Origin: DATNBT01 sp964579765 | GTDB lineage: Bacteria > Acidobacteriota > Vicinamibacteria > Vicinamibacterales > CAVVIG01 | Direction of reading: 5' to 3' | DNA: 28,132 bases | Assembly: GCA_964579765.1 (NCBI GenBank) | Contig: CAZOIK010000136.1 | Location: 1-28,132 of the forward strand | Part shown: in pieces, positions 1-8,007 of the stretch | Layout of the letters: every line of letters starts with the position of its first letter | How positions within the stretch are numbered: the first letter of the stretch is position 1 | Program-made: the position numbers and the translations under genes | Notes under the pieces: generated by a model | The model's database searches: none | Told to the model about the DNA's origin: nothing | What the model saw: the letters and a program-made list of their open reading frames with translations, nothing else

Positions 1-1
1 G

Positions 2-1177
2 ACCGTCACCGGCGCCTGGCTGGCGAGCATCGCCTTTGCCACCGGCGCCATGCCGACGCTGTACGCGCAGCAGCCGTCGTCGGCGCAGGTCGCGGCCGCG
101 ACCCCGAACACGCCGCAGATGTCCGAGCAGGTGTTAAAGAACGTCCAGGTGCTCAAGGGCATCCCGGTCGATCAGTTCATGGGCACGATGGGCGTGTTCA
201 CGACGTCGCTGAGTCTGTGCTGCGGCAACTGCCACACCGGCGCGGGCACGTCGAACCCGAAGTGGGAAGACGATCCGCCGCGCAAGCGCACGGCACGCGC
301 GATGATCCGGATGGTCCAGAACATCAACAACACCAGCTTCGGCGGCCGTCAGGTCGTCACCTGCTGGACGTGCCATCGCGGGCAGTTGAGCCCGGCCGTC
401 ACGCCGCCGCTCGACTTCGCCTACGGCGACGCCGTCGTGGTGCCGCCCGACGTCCTGCCGCGCGCGACCTCGGGCGGCGTGCCGACCGTGGACGAGCTCT
501 TCAACAAGTACGTCGAGGCCATCGGCGGCGCCGCGAAGGCGAATGCCCTGCGCAGCTACGTCGCGCACGGCAGGAGCCTGCTCTTCGGCGAAGTCGGCGC
601 GGGCAACCCGGCCGAGATCTACGCCGAGGCCGACGGCCGCGTCGCGACCTTCGTCCACCAGCAGGAAGGCGACGTCGTCCGCGCGTATGACGGCATGAAG
701 GCGTGGTGGCAGATTCCGCTGACCGTCACGCCGCAGTACCCGCTGACATCGACGCTGCTCGAAGGCGCGAAGTTCGACGCCGAGATGGCGTTTCCGTGGA
801 AGATCAAGTCGTTCTTCACCAACTGGCGCGTGAGCTTCGGCCAGGCGATCAACGGCCAGGACGTCAACGTCGTCCAGGGCAGCACGCCGAGCGGCATGAT
901 CGGCACCCTCTACTTCGACAAGAAAACGGGGCTGCTCAAGCGGTACATCCGCTACGCGAACACGATGGTCGGGCGCATCCCGACACAGGTGGACTACGAC
1001 GACTATCGCGACGTCGCCGGCGTGAAGATGCCGTTCAAGTACAGCTACGCGTGGGTCAGCGAGCGCGACGACTGGACGCTGACGAGCTACGACGCGAACG
1101 CGACGATCGACGCCAAGAAGTTCGGCCGGCCCGATCCGAAGACGGCGGGAGACGTGGCGGAGAGAAAGGCGCAGTAG
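2..1177 (+). CDS. Exported dihaem cytochrome c, photosynthetic reaction-centre cytochrome-subunit-like (5' end outside window)
   Basis: The reading frame is open from base 2, so the true start lies upstream. What is visible begins inside a hydrophobic signal segment that ends near LYAQQ, so the protein is exported. Two CXXCH haem sites follow, CGNCH at about bases 223-237 and CWTCH at about 361-375, in the arrangement of the reaction-centre cytochrome family (PF02276). Acidobacteria carry this family without photosynthesis, usually with two haems instead of four. The C-terminal two thirds (about 490-1130) starts with VDELFNKYVEAIGG and looks like the LolA/outer-membrane-lipoprotein-sorting-like domain often fused in these proteins. 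Periplasmic electron transfer is a family-based inference; the partner is unknown. The stop codon overlaps a heptamer tandem repeat. cydAB follows after about 150 bases, so both may belong to a respiratory neighbourhood, although a hairpin at 1242-1267 probably separates the transcripts. Confidence 0.85.
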   Translation, partial: TVTGAWLASIAFATGAMPTLYAQQPSSAQVAAATPNTPQMSEQVLKNVQVLKGIPVDQFMGTMGVFTTSLSLCCGNCHTGAGTSNPKWEDDPPRKRTARAMIRMVQNINNTSFGGRQVVTCWTCHRGQLSPAVTPPLDFAYGDAVVVPPDVLPRATSGGVPTVDELFNKYVEAIGGAAKANALRSYVAHGRSLLFGEVGAGNPAEIYAEADGRVATFVHQQEGDVVRAYDGMKAWWQIPLTVTPQYPLTSTLLEGAKFDAEMAFPWKIKSFFTNWRVSFGQAINGQDVNVVQGSTPSGMIGTLYFDKKTGLLKRYIRYANTMVGRIPTQVDYDDYRDVAGVKMPFKYSYAWVSERDDWTLTSYDANATIDAKKFGRPDPKTAGDVAERKAQ

Positions 1178-1204
1178 TCTCCAGTCCCCAGTCTCCAGTC
1201 TCCA
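1177..1204. repeat. Heptanucleotide tandem repeat GTCTCCA x4
   Basis: There are four head-to-tail copies of a 7-base unit: GTCTCCA, GTCCCCA, GTCTCCA, GTCTCCA, then a degenerate GTCGGA. The first unit overlaps the last base of the cytochrome stop codon. It is a simple sequence repeat at a gene 3' end, similar in period to the one at 22568-22620. Confidence 0.8.
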
Positions 1205-1241
1205 GTCGGAGTCGGACGCCGGATAACCGGCAGCGAGTTGC

Positions 1242-1267
1242 GGGGCGGGGCCGAAAGGCTCCGCCCC
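1242..1267 (+). terminator. GC-rich hairpin with GAAA loop, probable terminator upstream of cydA
   Basis: An 11-bp stem (GGGGCGGGGCC paired with GGCTCCGCCCC, one G-U wobble) closes a GAAA tetraloop at 1253-1256. A weak T-run (GTTTTCTCC) follows within 15 bases. It probably separates the upstream cytochrome transcript from cydAB. The short T-run leaves room for another role, such as 5' mRNA stabilisation of cydAB. Confidence 0.55.
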
Positions 1268-1328
1268 GTCGTGTTTTCTCCCGCGCAACAAGATCCCTGC
1301 CGCCGTGTCATGATCGAGGCTCGCGTTT

Positions 1329-2654
1329 ATGAGCGAGGCTCTGCTCGTCCACCGCCTGCAGTTCGCCTTCACCGCCACCTTCCACTACCTGTTTCCGCAG
1401 CTGACGATGGGGCTCGCGCCGCTCATCGTCGTGCTGAAGACGCTGGCCGTCACCAAGGGCGACGAGCGGTACAACGAAGCCGCGCGGTTCTGGGGACGCA
1501 TCTTCGGCATCAGCTTCACGCTGGGCGTCGTCACCGGCATCCCGATGGAGTTTCAGTTCGGGACGAACTGGGCGCGGTTCTCGAGAGCCACCGGCGGCGT
1601 CATCGGCCAGCCGCTCGTCATGGAAGGCGTGTTCTCGTTTTTCCTCGAGTCGGCGTTTCTCGGGCTGTTCCTCTTCGGCGAGAAGCGGCTCGGCCGCTGG
1701 GCGCACTGGGCCGTGGCGCTCGCCGTCTTCCTCGGATCGTGGCTCTCCGGCTTCTTCATCATCGTCACCGACGCGTGGATGCAGCATCCGGTGGCCTACC
1801 GCCAGCTCGCCGACGGGTCGTTCGACGTCGCGAGCTTCTGGGGACTGCTGCTCAACCCGTGGGCGCTCGTGCAGTACGCGCACACCATGTGCGGCGCGCT
1901 GACGACGGGCGCGTTCGCGATGGCGGCGACCGGCGCGTACTATCAGCTCGAACGGCGGGCGGTCGCGCACGCGCGGATGTTCTTGACGGTCGGCGTCGTC
2001 GCCGGCGTGACGGCGTCGGTGCTGCAGATCTTCCCCACCGGCGACGTCCACGGCCGCATGATGGCGCGCCACCAGCCGGCGACCGTCGCCGGGATGGAAG
2101 GCCTGTTCCGGACGGAGTTCGGCGCACCGCTCGTGATTCTCGGCCAGCCGGATCCAGATCGACAGCGCATCGACAACCCGCTCGTCGTCAACCGCGCGCT
2201 GAGCTTCCTGATCTACGGCACGGGCACGTCGGCCGTCAAAGGGCTCGACGCGTACAGCCCTGAGGATCGGCCGCCGAACATCCCGCTGCTCTTCTTCGCG
2301 TACCACATCATGGCGGGCCTCGGCACGCTGTTCGTGCTCGTCATGACCGTGGCGGCGCTGCTGCTCTGGCGCGGCCGCCTGTTCGACACGCGATGGATGC
2401 TGTGGGTGCTGATGCTGTCGGCGCCGTTTCCGTTCATCGCGAACACGGCGGGCTGGCTGACGGCGGAGGTCGGCCGGCAGCCGTGGATCGTCTACGGCCT
2501 GATGCGCACGGCGACGGGCACGTCCACGACGGTGAGCGCGGGCAACGGGATGTTCACGCTGCTCGGGTTCATGGGGCTGTACGCCACGCTGTCGATGCTC
2601 TTCCTCTTCCTCGTCAGCCACGAGCTCGCGCACGGACCCGAGCCGGCCGCCTGA
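1329..2654 (+). CDS. cydA: Cytochrome bd-type quinol oxidase subunit I
   Basis: This is the haem-bearing subunit of the bd-type terminal oxidase, a membrane enzyme that oxidises quinol and reduces O2 to water without pumping protons. The 441-residue polytopic protein keeps the expected ligands: H19 (FHYLFPQLTMG), E99 and E107 (MEGVFSFFLES), H185 (QYAHTMCG) and M328 (AYHIMAG). GRQPW is at 382-386, followed by IVYGLMRTA. The protein is shorter than E. coli CydA (about 520 residues), and the loop between about 240 and 315 is short. It is therefore the short Q-loop (CIO-like) type. The start is ATG 1329, with GAGG at 1316-1319 upstream. cydB starts four bases after the stop. No CydX-like small ORF was found. 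Confidence 0.96.
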   Translation: MSEALLVHRLQFAFTATFHYLFPQLTMGLAPLIVVLKTLAVTKGDERYNEAARFWGRIFGISFTLGVVTGIPMEFQFGTNWARFSRATGGVIGQPLVMEGVFSFFLESAFLGLFLFGEKRLGRWAHWAVALAVFLGSWLSGFFIIVTDAWMQHPVAYRQLADGSFDVASFWGLLLNPWALVQYAHTMCGALTTGAFAMAATGAYYQLERRAVAHARMFLTVGVVAGVTASVLQIFPTGDVHGRMMARHQPATVAGMEGLFRTEFGAPLVILGQPDPDRQRIDNPLVVNRALSFLIYGTGTSAVKGLDAYSPEDRPPNIPLLFFAYHIMAGLGTLFVLVMTVAALLLWRGRLFDTRWMLWVLMLSAPFPFIANTAGWLTAEVGRQPWIVYGLMRTATGTSTTVSAGNGMFTLLGFMGLYATLSMLFLFLVSHELAHGPEPAA

Positions 2655-2658
2655 CGCG

Positions 2659-3708
2659 ATGACGACCATCTGGTTCTGGCTCGTCGCGCTGATGATTGCC
2701 GCCTACGTCGTCCTCGACGGGTTCGACCTCGGCGCGGGCATCCTGCACCTCGCGATCGCACGCACCGACGCCGAGCGCGAGACCGTGCTGCGGACGATCG
2801 GCCCCGTGTGGGACGGCAACGAAGTGTGGCTGATCGCCGGCGGCGGCACGCTGTTCTTCGCGTTTCCCGGGCTGTATGCGTCCGGCTTCAGCGGCTTCTA
2901 CCTGCCGCTGCACATCGTGCTGTGGCTGCTCATCTGGCGCGCCATCGGGATCGAGTTCCGGAGGCACAGCGCCTCTCCGGTGTGGCGCGCGCTCTTCGAC
3001 GGCTTCTTCGCGCTCTCGAGCCTCCTGCTGTCGATCTTCTTCGGCGCCGCGCTGGCCAACGTCCTGCGCGGCGTGCCGCTGCAGCCCGACGGCTACTTCT
3101 TCGCGCCGCTGTGGACGAACTGGCGCGTCGGGCCGGAGCCGGGGATCCTCGACTGGTATACCGTCACGTGCGGCCTCACGGCGCTCGTCGCGCTGGCGGT
3201 GCACGGCGCCAACTCCGTCACGCTCAAAACCGAGGGCGATCTCACGCGGCGCGCCGCGCGGGTGGCGACGCGTCTGTGGCCGGCGCTGGTCGTTCTGACG
3301 ATCGCCAGCCTCGTCGCCACGATCTGGATCCGGCCGTCCCTCCTCGACAACTACCGCGCGCACGCGGCGGCGCTGCTCATTCCCGCGGCGGTCGCCGCCA
3401 GCCTCGTCGCGATGCGGATCTTCCAGGCACGCGGACGCGAGCTGAGCGCGTTCCTCTCGTCGTCCACGTTCGTGGCGGCGATGCTCGCGGGCGCCGCCGA
3501 GGCGCTCTATCCCAACCTGCTCGTCGCGAGCGCCGACGGCGCGCGCAACATCACCATCGACACCGCCGCGGCCGGCGCGCATGCGCTGTCGATCGGGCTG
3601 ATCTGGTGGACGGCCGGCATCCTGCTCGCGATTGCGTACTTCGTCTTCGTGTACCGGATGGCGGGCGGCAAGGTCCGGCAGGCGCCGTCGGGCGACGTCC
3701 TACAGTAG
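2659..3708 (+). CDS. cydB: Cytochrome bd-type quinol oxidase subunit II
   Basis: The 349-residue polytopic partner of CydA completes the bd-type oxidase. The N-terminus shows the family signatures LDGFDLGAG (19-27) and GPVWDGNEVWL (48-58), then FPGLYASGFSGFYLP and WRAIGIEFR. The rest is a run of hydrophobic helices with no soluble domain. The start, ATG 2659, is four bases after the cydA stop, so the genes are co-transcribed and probably translationally coupled. The length is close to the usual 330-380 residues. The gene ends 32 bases before the kinase gene at 3741, whose own promoter-like TATAGT lies in that gap. Confidence 0.95.
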   Translation: MTTIWFWLVALMIAAYVVLDGFDLGAGILHLAIARTDAERETVLRTIGPVWDGNEVWLIAGGGTLFFAFPGLYASGFSGFYLPLHIVLWLLIWRAIGIEFRRHSASPVWRALFDGFFALSSLLLSIFFGAALANVLRGVPLQPDGYFFAPLWTNWRVGPEPGILDWYTVTCGLTALVALAVHGANSVTLKTEGDLTRRAARVATRLWPALVVLTIASLVATIWIRPSLLDNYRAHAAALLIPAAVAASLVAMRIFQARGRELSAFLSSSTFVAAMLAGAAEALYPNLLVASADGARNITIDTAAAGAHALSIGLIWWTAGILLAIAYFVFVYRMAGGKVRQAPSGDVLQ

Positions 3709-3724
3709 CCGCGCCGGTCGGCGC

Positions 3725-3730
3725 TATAGT
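3725..3730 (+). promoter_or_regulatory. Candidate -10 box (TATAGT) of a near-leaderless transcript
   Basis: TATAGT, preceded by GCGC, lies 10 bases before ATG 3741. Transcription from it would begin about four bases before the start codon, giving an almost leaderless mRNA. No good -35 box is visible 17 bases upstream. The same geometry occurs with TGCTATAGC before the S1-domain gene at 19237. Confidence 0.45.
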
Positions 3731-3740
3731 GTGTGCCGAC

Positions 3741-4508
3741 ATGTCCGTGGCTGCAGTCCATCCCCCAGGCATCCGGGATGCGGCCAATCGATCCGCGCAG
3801 ACGTCCAAGGCACAGTTCCGCGGCCTCGCGGCGCGCGTCGCGCTCGCGCGCGAGGAAGAACGCGCCGCCGTCGCGCGCCAGCTGCACGACGAGCTGGGCC
3901 AGGACCTCACGGCGCTCAAGTACGAGCTCGTGCATACCGCCGCGCTGCTCGTCGAATCCGGCCTGCCGCGCCATCTCGTCGATCGCCTGCAGTCGCTCAT
4001 CGGCATGGTCGAGCTGACGACGTCCGCGGTGCGGCGCATCGCGCACGATCTGCGTCCACCGGAGCTCGATCACCTGGATCTCGGCGCGGCGATCGAATTC
4101 GAGGCCGCCGCCGTGTCGCGGCGCACGGGCCTGCGCTGCCGCGTCACGCCGCTGCCGCACGCCTGCCGGCTCGACGCCCAGCGATCGCTCGCCGCTTATC
4201 GTGTGTTCCAGGAGGCCATGGCCAACATCGCGCGACATGCGAACGCCAGCGCCGTGCGCATCCGGCTGAGTGAGGCGCGCGGCCTGTGCACGATGGAGAT
4301 CCACGACAACGGACGAGGGATTACCAGAGAGGAAGTCAGCCATCCCTCGTCCATCGGGCTGCTCGGCATGCGCGAGGCGGTCAACCCGCTCGGCGGGACG
4401 CTGTCGATCACGGGCAGCCGGGGCCGGGGCACCCGGGTCGTCGTGCGGTTTCCGCTCCGCTCGCGGGCGCGCCGCACGCGCCGTCCGGCCACGCGTCGAT
4501 CGTCATGA
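3741..4508 (+). CDS. Soluble NarX/DegS-type histidine kinase (HisKA_3 + HATPase_c)
   Basis: This 255-residue kinase lacks both membrane segments and a recognisable sensor domain. The dimerisation/phosphoacceptor part is at about 30-110, with H49 in the RQLHDELGQD motif of the HisKA_3 family. The ATPase part shows an N box (EAMANIARHA, N162), DNGRG (189-193) and GLLGMREAV (207-215). A basic tail follows (about 240-255). It should phosphorylate the response regulator encoded directly downstream, whose ATG overlaps its stop in ATGA. ATG 3741 is preferred because the conserved domain begins shortly after it and a -10-like TATAGT lies just upstream; the frame is open further 5' but there overlaps cydB. 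Position after cydAB suggests respiratory or redox control, which is inference. With no sensor region, the stimulus must come from a partner protein or the cytoplasm. Confidence 0.9.
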   Translation: MSVAAVHPPGIRDAANRSAQTSKAQFRGLAARVALAREEERAAVARQLHDELGQDLTALKYELVHTAALLVESGLPRHLVDRLQSLIGMVELTTSAVRRIAHDLRPPELDHLDLGAAIEFEAAAVSRRTGLRCRVTPLPHACRLDAQRSLAAYRVFQEAMANIARHANASAVRIRLSEARGLCTMEIHDNGRGITREEVSHPSSIGLLGMREAVNPLGGTLSITGSRGRGTRVVVRFPLRSRARRTRRPATRRSS

Positions 4509-5131
4509 CACGCATCCTGCTGATCGACGACCACCCGATCGTGCGCCTCGGCGTCCGGCGGATTCTCAGCGAGCACTTCAGCCCGGTGTTCATCGGCGAA
4601 GCCGGCGACGCCGAGGGCGGCATGGCGCAGGCGCTCAGCGAGCCGTGGGACGTCGTCGTCCTCGACATCACGATGCCCGGCGCCGTCGGACTCGACGTCC
4701 TCAAGCACATCCGCGCCCGGCGGGCCGATCTGCCGATCCTCGTGCTGAGCATTCACCCGGCCAACCAGTTCGCCCGCCGCGCGCTGCACGCGGGGGCGTC
4801 GGGCTATCTCACGAAGGACAGCGCGCCGAGCGAACTGGTCGGCGCGATCGAGGACATCCGGCGCGGCGGCCGCTACGTCAGCGACGCCGTGCGGGCGACG
4901 ATGGCCGTGGCGCGATCGCGGATCGGGACGCACGAGTCGCTGTCGGATCGCGAGTATCAGGCGCTGCGCATGCTCGGATCGGGCCGCACGGTGTCGGAGA
5001 TCTCCGAGGAGCTGGGACTGAGCGTCAAGACCGTGAGCACGTACCGCGCGCGCGTGCTGCAGAAGCTCGGGATGCGGACGAACGCGGAGCTGATGCGGTA
5101 TGTGATGGAGAACGGCCTGCTGGATTCGTAG
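4505..5131 (+). CDS. NarL/FixJ-family response regulator
   Basis: This 208-residue two-domain regulator has an N-terminal receiver (1-120) with the acidic pair D8-D9, phosphoacceptor D54 (VVLDITMPG) and K104 (YLTKDS). A C-terminal LuxR-type helix-turn-helix spans about 146-200 (LSDREYQALRML ... ISEELGLSVKTVSTYRARV). The start, ATG 4505, overlaps the kinase stop by four bases (ATGA), so the pair is one translationally coupled two-component system. Targets cannot be read from the sequence; cydAB next door is the obvious candidate. The gene is followed by a REP-like inverted pair that may act as a terminator. Confidence 0.93.
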   Translation: MTRILLIDDHPIVRLGVRRILSEHFSPVFIGEAGDAEGGMAQALSEPWDVVVLDITMPGAVGLDVLKHIRARRADLPILVLSIHPANQFARRALHAGASGYLTKDSAPSELVGAIEDIRRGGRYVSDAVRATMAVARSRIGTHESLSDREYQALRMLGSGRTVSEISEELGLSVKTVSTYRARVLQKLGMRTNAELMRYVMENGLLDS

Positions 5132-5151
5132 GGCGGGCTCTTCGTCCAGTT

Positions 5152-5203
5152 GTCGTGCGGACCGTCAGGTCCGCTCTCGGGCAGGCCTGAAGGCCTGCAC
5201 GAC
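5152..5203. repeat. REP-like inverted pair (BIME-like) between convergent genes
   Basis: Two perfect hairpins sit head to head: GCGGACC-GTCA-GGTCCGC (5157-5174) and GCAGGCC-TGAA-GGCCTGC (5181-5198). The pair is flanked by GTCGTGC (5152-5158) and its complement GCACGAC (5197-5203). Read outward, both units match GTCGTGC-RGRCC-KTCA-GGYCYGC. Related units occur at 6980, 12372, 20486 and 26430. The pair lies between the response-regulator stop and the convergent gene ending at 5213 and could terminate both transcripts. Confidence 0.75.
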
Positions 5204-5212
5204 AGAAGCCAC

Positions 5213-5533
5213 TCACCACGCGGCCAGAATCCGCGCGACCTGCGCGTGAAACACGACCGCCGCGCCGGCGGCGCCGACGCCCATGAAGAACACGAACATG
5301 GCGACCGCCGCCGCCCGCCCGAGCAGCGGATGCGGCCGCGCATCGACGGCAGCTGCGTCCTCAATCACGGCCGGGGCCTGCGCTGTCGAGGCCTCGTCCC
5401 AGAACGCGGCGAACTCGGCCATCGCCGGCGCGGCCGGCGTCCGCCGCTTCGCCGTCATGCCCTGCTCGAGGTGGGCGAGTTCCGCGAGAAATTCCTGTTC
5501 GTCAAGCAACGATGCGCCGATCGACGTCTGCAT
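5213..5533 (-). CDS. Small single-pass membrane protein of unknown function
   Basis: This is a 106-residue protein with an acidic N-terminal region (LLDEQEFLAELAHLEQGM), an alanine-rich middle, and a hydrophobic C-terminal segment (about 78-100, AAAVAMFVFFMGVGAAG) that should be one transmembrane helix close to the C-terminus. The start is ATG 5533, because GGAG lies seven bases upstream; the frame could be extended to 5569 but without such a site. The arrangement of a short cytoplasmic part and a tail anchor recalls anti-sigma-factor-like or scaffold proteins. No zinc motif or other signature is present, so no function is assigned. The gene is divergent from the exported monohaem protein at 5756. 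Confidence 0.6.
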   Translation of the reverse strand: MQTSIGASLLDEQEFLAELAHLEQGMTAKRRTPAAPAMAEFAAFWDEASTAQAPAVIEDAAAVDARPHPLLGRAAAVAMFVFFMGVGAAGAAVVFHAQVARILAAW

Positions 5534-5608
5534 GCTGGCTCCGTTGTCCTCCCGCACAGCCAGGAACATGCCAGCACTTGCATCGAGCTAAGTGGCGTAC
5601 TCATAATG

Positions 5609-5644
5609 AATTACATAATTCGCTCGGCCCTCGCACACTGTGCG
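5609..5644. promoter_or_regulatory. AT-rich divergent control region with two inverted repeats
   Basis: Within an otherwise GC-rich region, AATTACATAATT (5609-5620; 5-bp arms, 2-base centre) is followed by CGCACACTGTGCG (5632-5644; 6-bp arms, 1-base centre). They lie between the divergent genes starting at 5533 (minus) and 5756 (plus). TATA-like hexamers are available on both strands (CATAAT plus, TTATGT minus). Protein-binding sites are inferred only from symmetry. Confidence 0.4.
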
Positions 5645-5755
5645 CGGGCTGTATCCGCACACCGTGCGCACACCGCGCGCCTGTCGGGTCCGTCTGCAGG
5701 CGGACCGTCAGCCGGCGGTGGGAGGCGCACAGTTCTTGCTTGAATCAGGAAACCC

Positions 5756-6961
5756 GTGAGCCTCTCTGCACACTCTCGACGGAAATCCGTCGCCGCCGCC
5801 GTGGCGCTGTCCGTGGCCGTCTGCGCCGGCGCGCGTCTGGCCGGACAGCAGCCGCCGCCCTCGAACGACGCGATCGCGCGTCTGGGCGCGGCGCTCGCAG
5901 ACGGCGAGGCGACGCTGCGCTACAGTCCCGGCCACGGCTATCTGCCGAGCCTCCTCGACCTGCTCGGCATCAGCGTCGATTCGCAGATGCTGGTGTTCTC
6001 GAAGACGAGCTTCCAGCACTCGCTGATCTCGCCGGCGAACCCGCGCGCGGTGTACTTCAACGACAACGTCGCCATCGGCACGGTGCCGGGCGGCACCGTC
6101 TACGAAATGATGGCGCTCGAGCCGTCGCACGGCCTGGCGTTCTACACGCTGGACACGAAAGAAGCGGAGCACCCGGTCTTCAAGCGGCGCGGCGTCGAGT
6201 GTCTCTTCTGCCATGCGCCCGGCAACAAGGGCGCGGCGGCGATGGTGGTCGCGTCGGTCATCCCCGACGCGCACGGCGAGCCGGCGTACAGCAGCGCGTT
6301 CATCGACACGATTGACGACCGCACGCCGTTCGAGCGCCGCTGGGGCGGCTGGTACGTGACGGGCACGCACGGATCGCAGCGGCACATGGGCAACGCCGTC
6401 GCCAGCGATCCGGACCACCCGCTCGATCTCGACGAGCGCGGGACGCAGAACGTCACGTCGCTCGCCGGCCGGCTCGATCTCGCCAAATATCTCGCTCCGA
6501 CGAGCGACATCGTCGCGCTGATGACGCTCGAGCATCAGGTCGGCGCCGCGAACCGCCTCGGCGCGCTGGGCGTCGAGTATCAGCGCGCGCAGCACGCGGG
6601 CCTCACCGACGCGGACCAGCGGACGATTGACGGCGAGATCAAAGACCTCGTCGATTACCTGACGTTCGCCGACGAGGCGCCGCTCAGCGAGCCCGTGCAG
6701 GGCGTGTCCACGTTCACGCAGACGTTCGCCGCGCGCGGCCCGCGCGACACGCACGGCCGCTCACTGCGCGAGTTCGACCTCCACACGCGCCTGTTCCACT
6801 ATCGCCTGTCGTACATGATCTACAGCGACCTGTTCACCGGCCTGCCGCCGAATCTGCGCGCGCGCGTCTACGCGCGCCTGCACGACGTCCTCAGCACGCG
6901 CGATCCGGTGGCGATGGAGATCGTCCGCGCCACGAAAACCGACCTGCCGGCCGGCTGGTAG
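5756..6961 (+). CDS. Exported monohaem c-type cytochrome-like protein, function unknown
   Basis: The 401-residue protein starts at GTG 5756 (AGGA about eight bases upstream). A signal peptide of about 30 residues, with arginine- and lysine-containing n-region SAHSRRK, ends near LAGQQ. One CXXCH site, CLFCH (C149-H153), is the only haem motif. The segment before it (PSHGLAFYTLDTKEAEHPVFKRR) and the later YVTGTHGSQRHMGN are distinctive. The remainder is mainly helical with several histidines that could be distal ligands (for example H178, H211, H217 region). I recognise it as a type of periplasmic haem protein annotated as hypothetical in Acidobacteria and Planctomycetes, with no experimental function known to me. 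The convergent neighbour ends at 7006, with a REP-like hairpin between them. Confidence 0.75.
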   Translation: MSLSAHSRRKSVAAAVALSVAVCAGARLAGQQPPPSNDAIARLGAALADGEATLRYSPGHGYLPSLLDLLGISVDSQMLVFSKTSFQHSLISPANPRAVYFNDNVAIGTVPGGTVYEMMALEPSHGLAFYTLDTKEAEHPVFKRRGVECLFCHAPGNKGAAAMVVASVIPDAHGEPAYSSAFIDTIDDRTPFERRWGGWYVTGTHGSQRHMGNAVASDPDHPLDLDERGTQNVTSLAGRLDLAKYLAPTSDIVALMTLEHQVGAANRLGALGVEYQRAQHAGLTDADQRTIDGEIKDLVDYLTFADEAPLSEPVQGVSTFTQTFAARGPRDTHGRSLREFDLHTRLFHYRLSYMIYSDLFTGLPPNLRARVYARLHDVLSTRDPVAMEIVRATKTDLPAGW

Positions 6962-6979
6962 CGCCCCAATTGCTATAGC

Positions 6980-6997
6980 GCAGACCTTCAGGCCTGC
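6980..6997. repeat. REP-like hairpin between convergent genes
   Basis: GCAGACC-TTCA-GGCCTGC forms a 7-bp stem with one A-C mismatch around a TTCA loop. It lies 18 bases after the stop of the monohaem gene and just before the convergent gene ending at 7006. It matches the core of the unit at 5181-5203. GCTATAGC directly upstream (6972-6979) is itself palindromic. Confidence 0.65.
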
Positions 6998-7005
6998 TGC
7001 GCGTC

Positions 7006-8007
7006 TCAACCGCGCGCGCGGTCGAGCCGGAGCACCGGCAGGTTGGCGCGCGACCGCACCGGCGCTTCCCGCGCCATCACTTCGGTGACGCCGCCCACCA
7101 CCGGGAAGAGATTCGGCGCCACGACCTGCGCGGTCGGCAGCCCGTTGCTCGGCCAGCCTTCGCTCGGATCCGTGCTCATGCGCTCGAGCGCAATCGCGGG
7201 CGCGTGAACGAACGGAATGAGGACGTTGGGCTGCCCCGAGATCGTGTCCAGGCCGAAGACGGCGAAGTAGTCGGGCACCCACCAGTCGTCCGAGGCGAGC
7301 GTCAGCGTGAACTGGCCGCCCGCCACGTCGGCGCGGCTGAAGGGCGCCGCGAGCTCGGTCAGGTAGAAACAGGCATGTGAGCGCGCCAGGTCGCCCTGCG
7401 GCGTCTTCGGCAGGAGATAACTCAGCACGAGCCGGCCGGGCGCTCCAGCCTGGAGCGTGACCGGACCGGCGGTTCCCGTGTCCGACGCCGACCCGCCCGG
7501 CCCCGGGCCGCCGGGGAACATGTTCGGATACTGGTCGGTCGCGCACACAACGAGCAGACGCCACGCGCGGGTCGTCCCGCGCCCGGGTCCGACCGGCCGC
7601 AATGCCACTTCCGGCACGCCTTCACTGCTGTCCGTGCTCAGCCAGATCCCGGCAGACGACGCGGTCAGCGGCGTGGCGAGATCGATCAGCGCGCCGAGCG
7701 GAGCGACGCGAACGTCGGGCAAGCGCCCCGAGATGCCCCACGCAATCACGTGCTCCGGCGCCCACGCGTCGTCGCCGCTGGCAATCAGACGGAGGACCAG
7801 CCCGTCGGAATCGAGGCCCTGATCGGCGACGTCGATCCTGAAAATCGCCGAGCGGCCTCTGCCGAGCCCCGCCATGTCGGCGTCGAGCGGCACGAGGAAG
7901 AGATCCTGCGCGCCGCGGCTGACGAGGAGCGTCGGCGGATTGTCGGTGTCGGCGTCGTTGATGTTGCGGGTCCGGGTCGCCACGTAGAGTTCGGTCAGTC
8001 TCGCCAT
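7006..8007 (-). CDS. Beta-rich protein with an internal duplication, function unknown
   Basis: This 333-residue protein has no signal peptide and is predicted to be rich in beta strands. Residues about 50-135 and 215-305 resemble each other. Each carries a run of hydrophobic strands, then ASGDDAWAPEHVIAWG or ASDDWWVPDYFAVFG, then an STD(S/P)SEG motif about 45 residues later. The halves are joined by a proline/glycine linker (PNMFPGGPGPGG). The repeat unit recalls PLAT/LH2-type beta sandwiches, which bind lipids or proteins, but that is a fold guess only. The start, ATG 8007, has GAGGA upstream. The gene stands alone, with a decayed gene upstream and a REP-like hairpin after its stop. Confidence 0.7.
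   Translation of the reverse strand: MARLTELYVATRTRNINDADTDNPPTLLVSRGAQDLFLVPLDADMAGLGRGRSAIFRIDVADQGLDSDGLVLRLIASGDDAWAPEHVIAWGISGRLPDVRVAPLGALIDLATPLTASSAGIWLSTDSSEGVPEVALRPVGPGRGTTRAWRLLVVCATDQYPNMFPGGPGPGGSASDTGTAGPVTLQAGAPGRLVLSYLLPKTPQGDLARSHACFYLTELAAPFSRADVAGGQFTLTLASDDWWVPDYFAVFGLDTISGQPNVLIPFVHAPAIALERMSTDPSEGWPSNGLPTAQVVAPNLFPVVGGVTEVMAREAPVRSRANLPVLRLDRARG

Noticed and set aside
134..1378. Long minus-strand ORF opposite the first cytochrome gene
   Set aside because: Rich in R, A, H and V with no domain; a mirror frame of a well-supported cytochrome with two haem motifs.
2808..3740. Upstream extension of the kinase frame through cydB
   Set aside because: Arginine-rich shadow of cydB; the kinase domain and a promoter-like site start at about 3725-3741.
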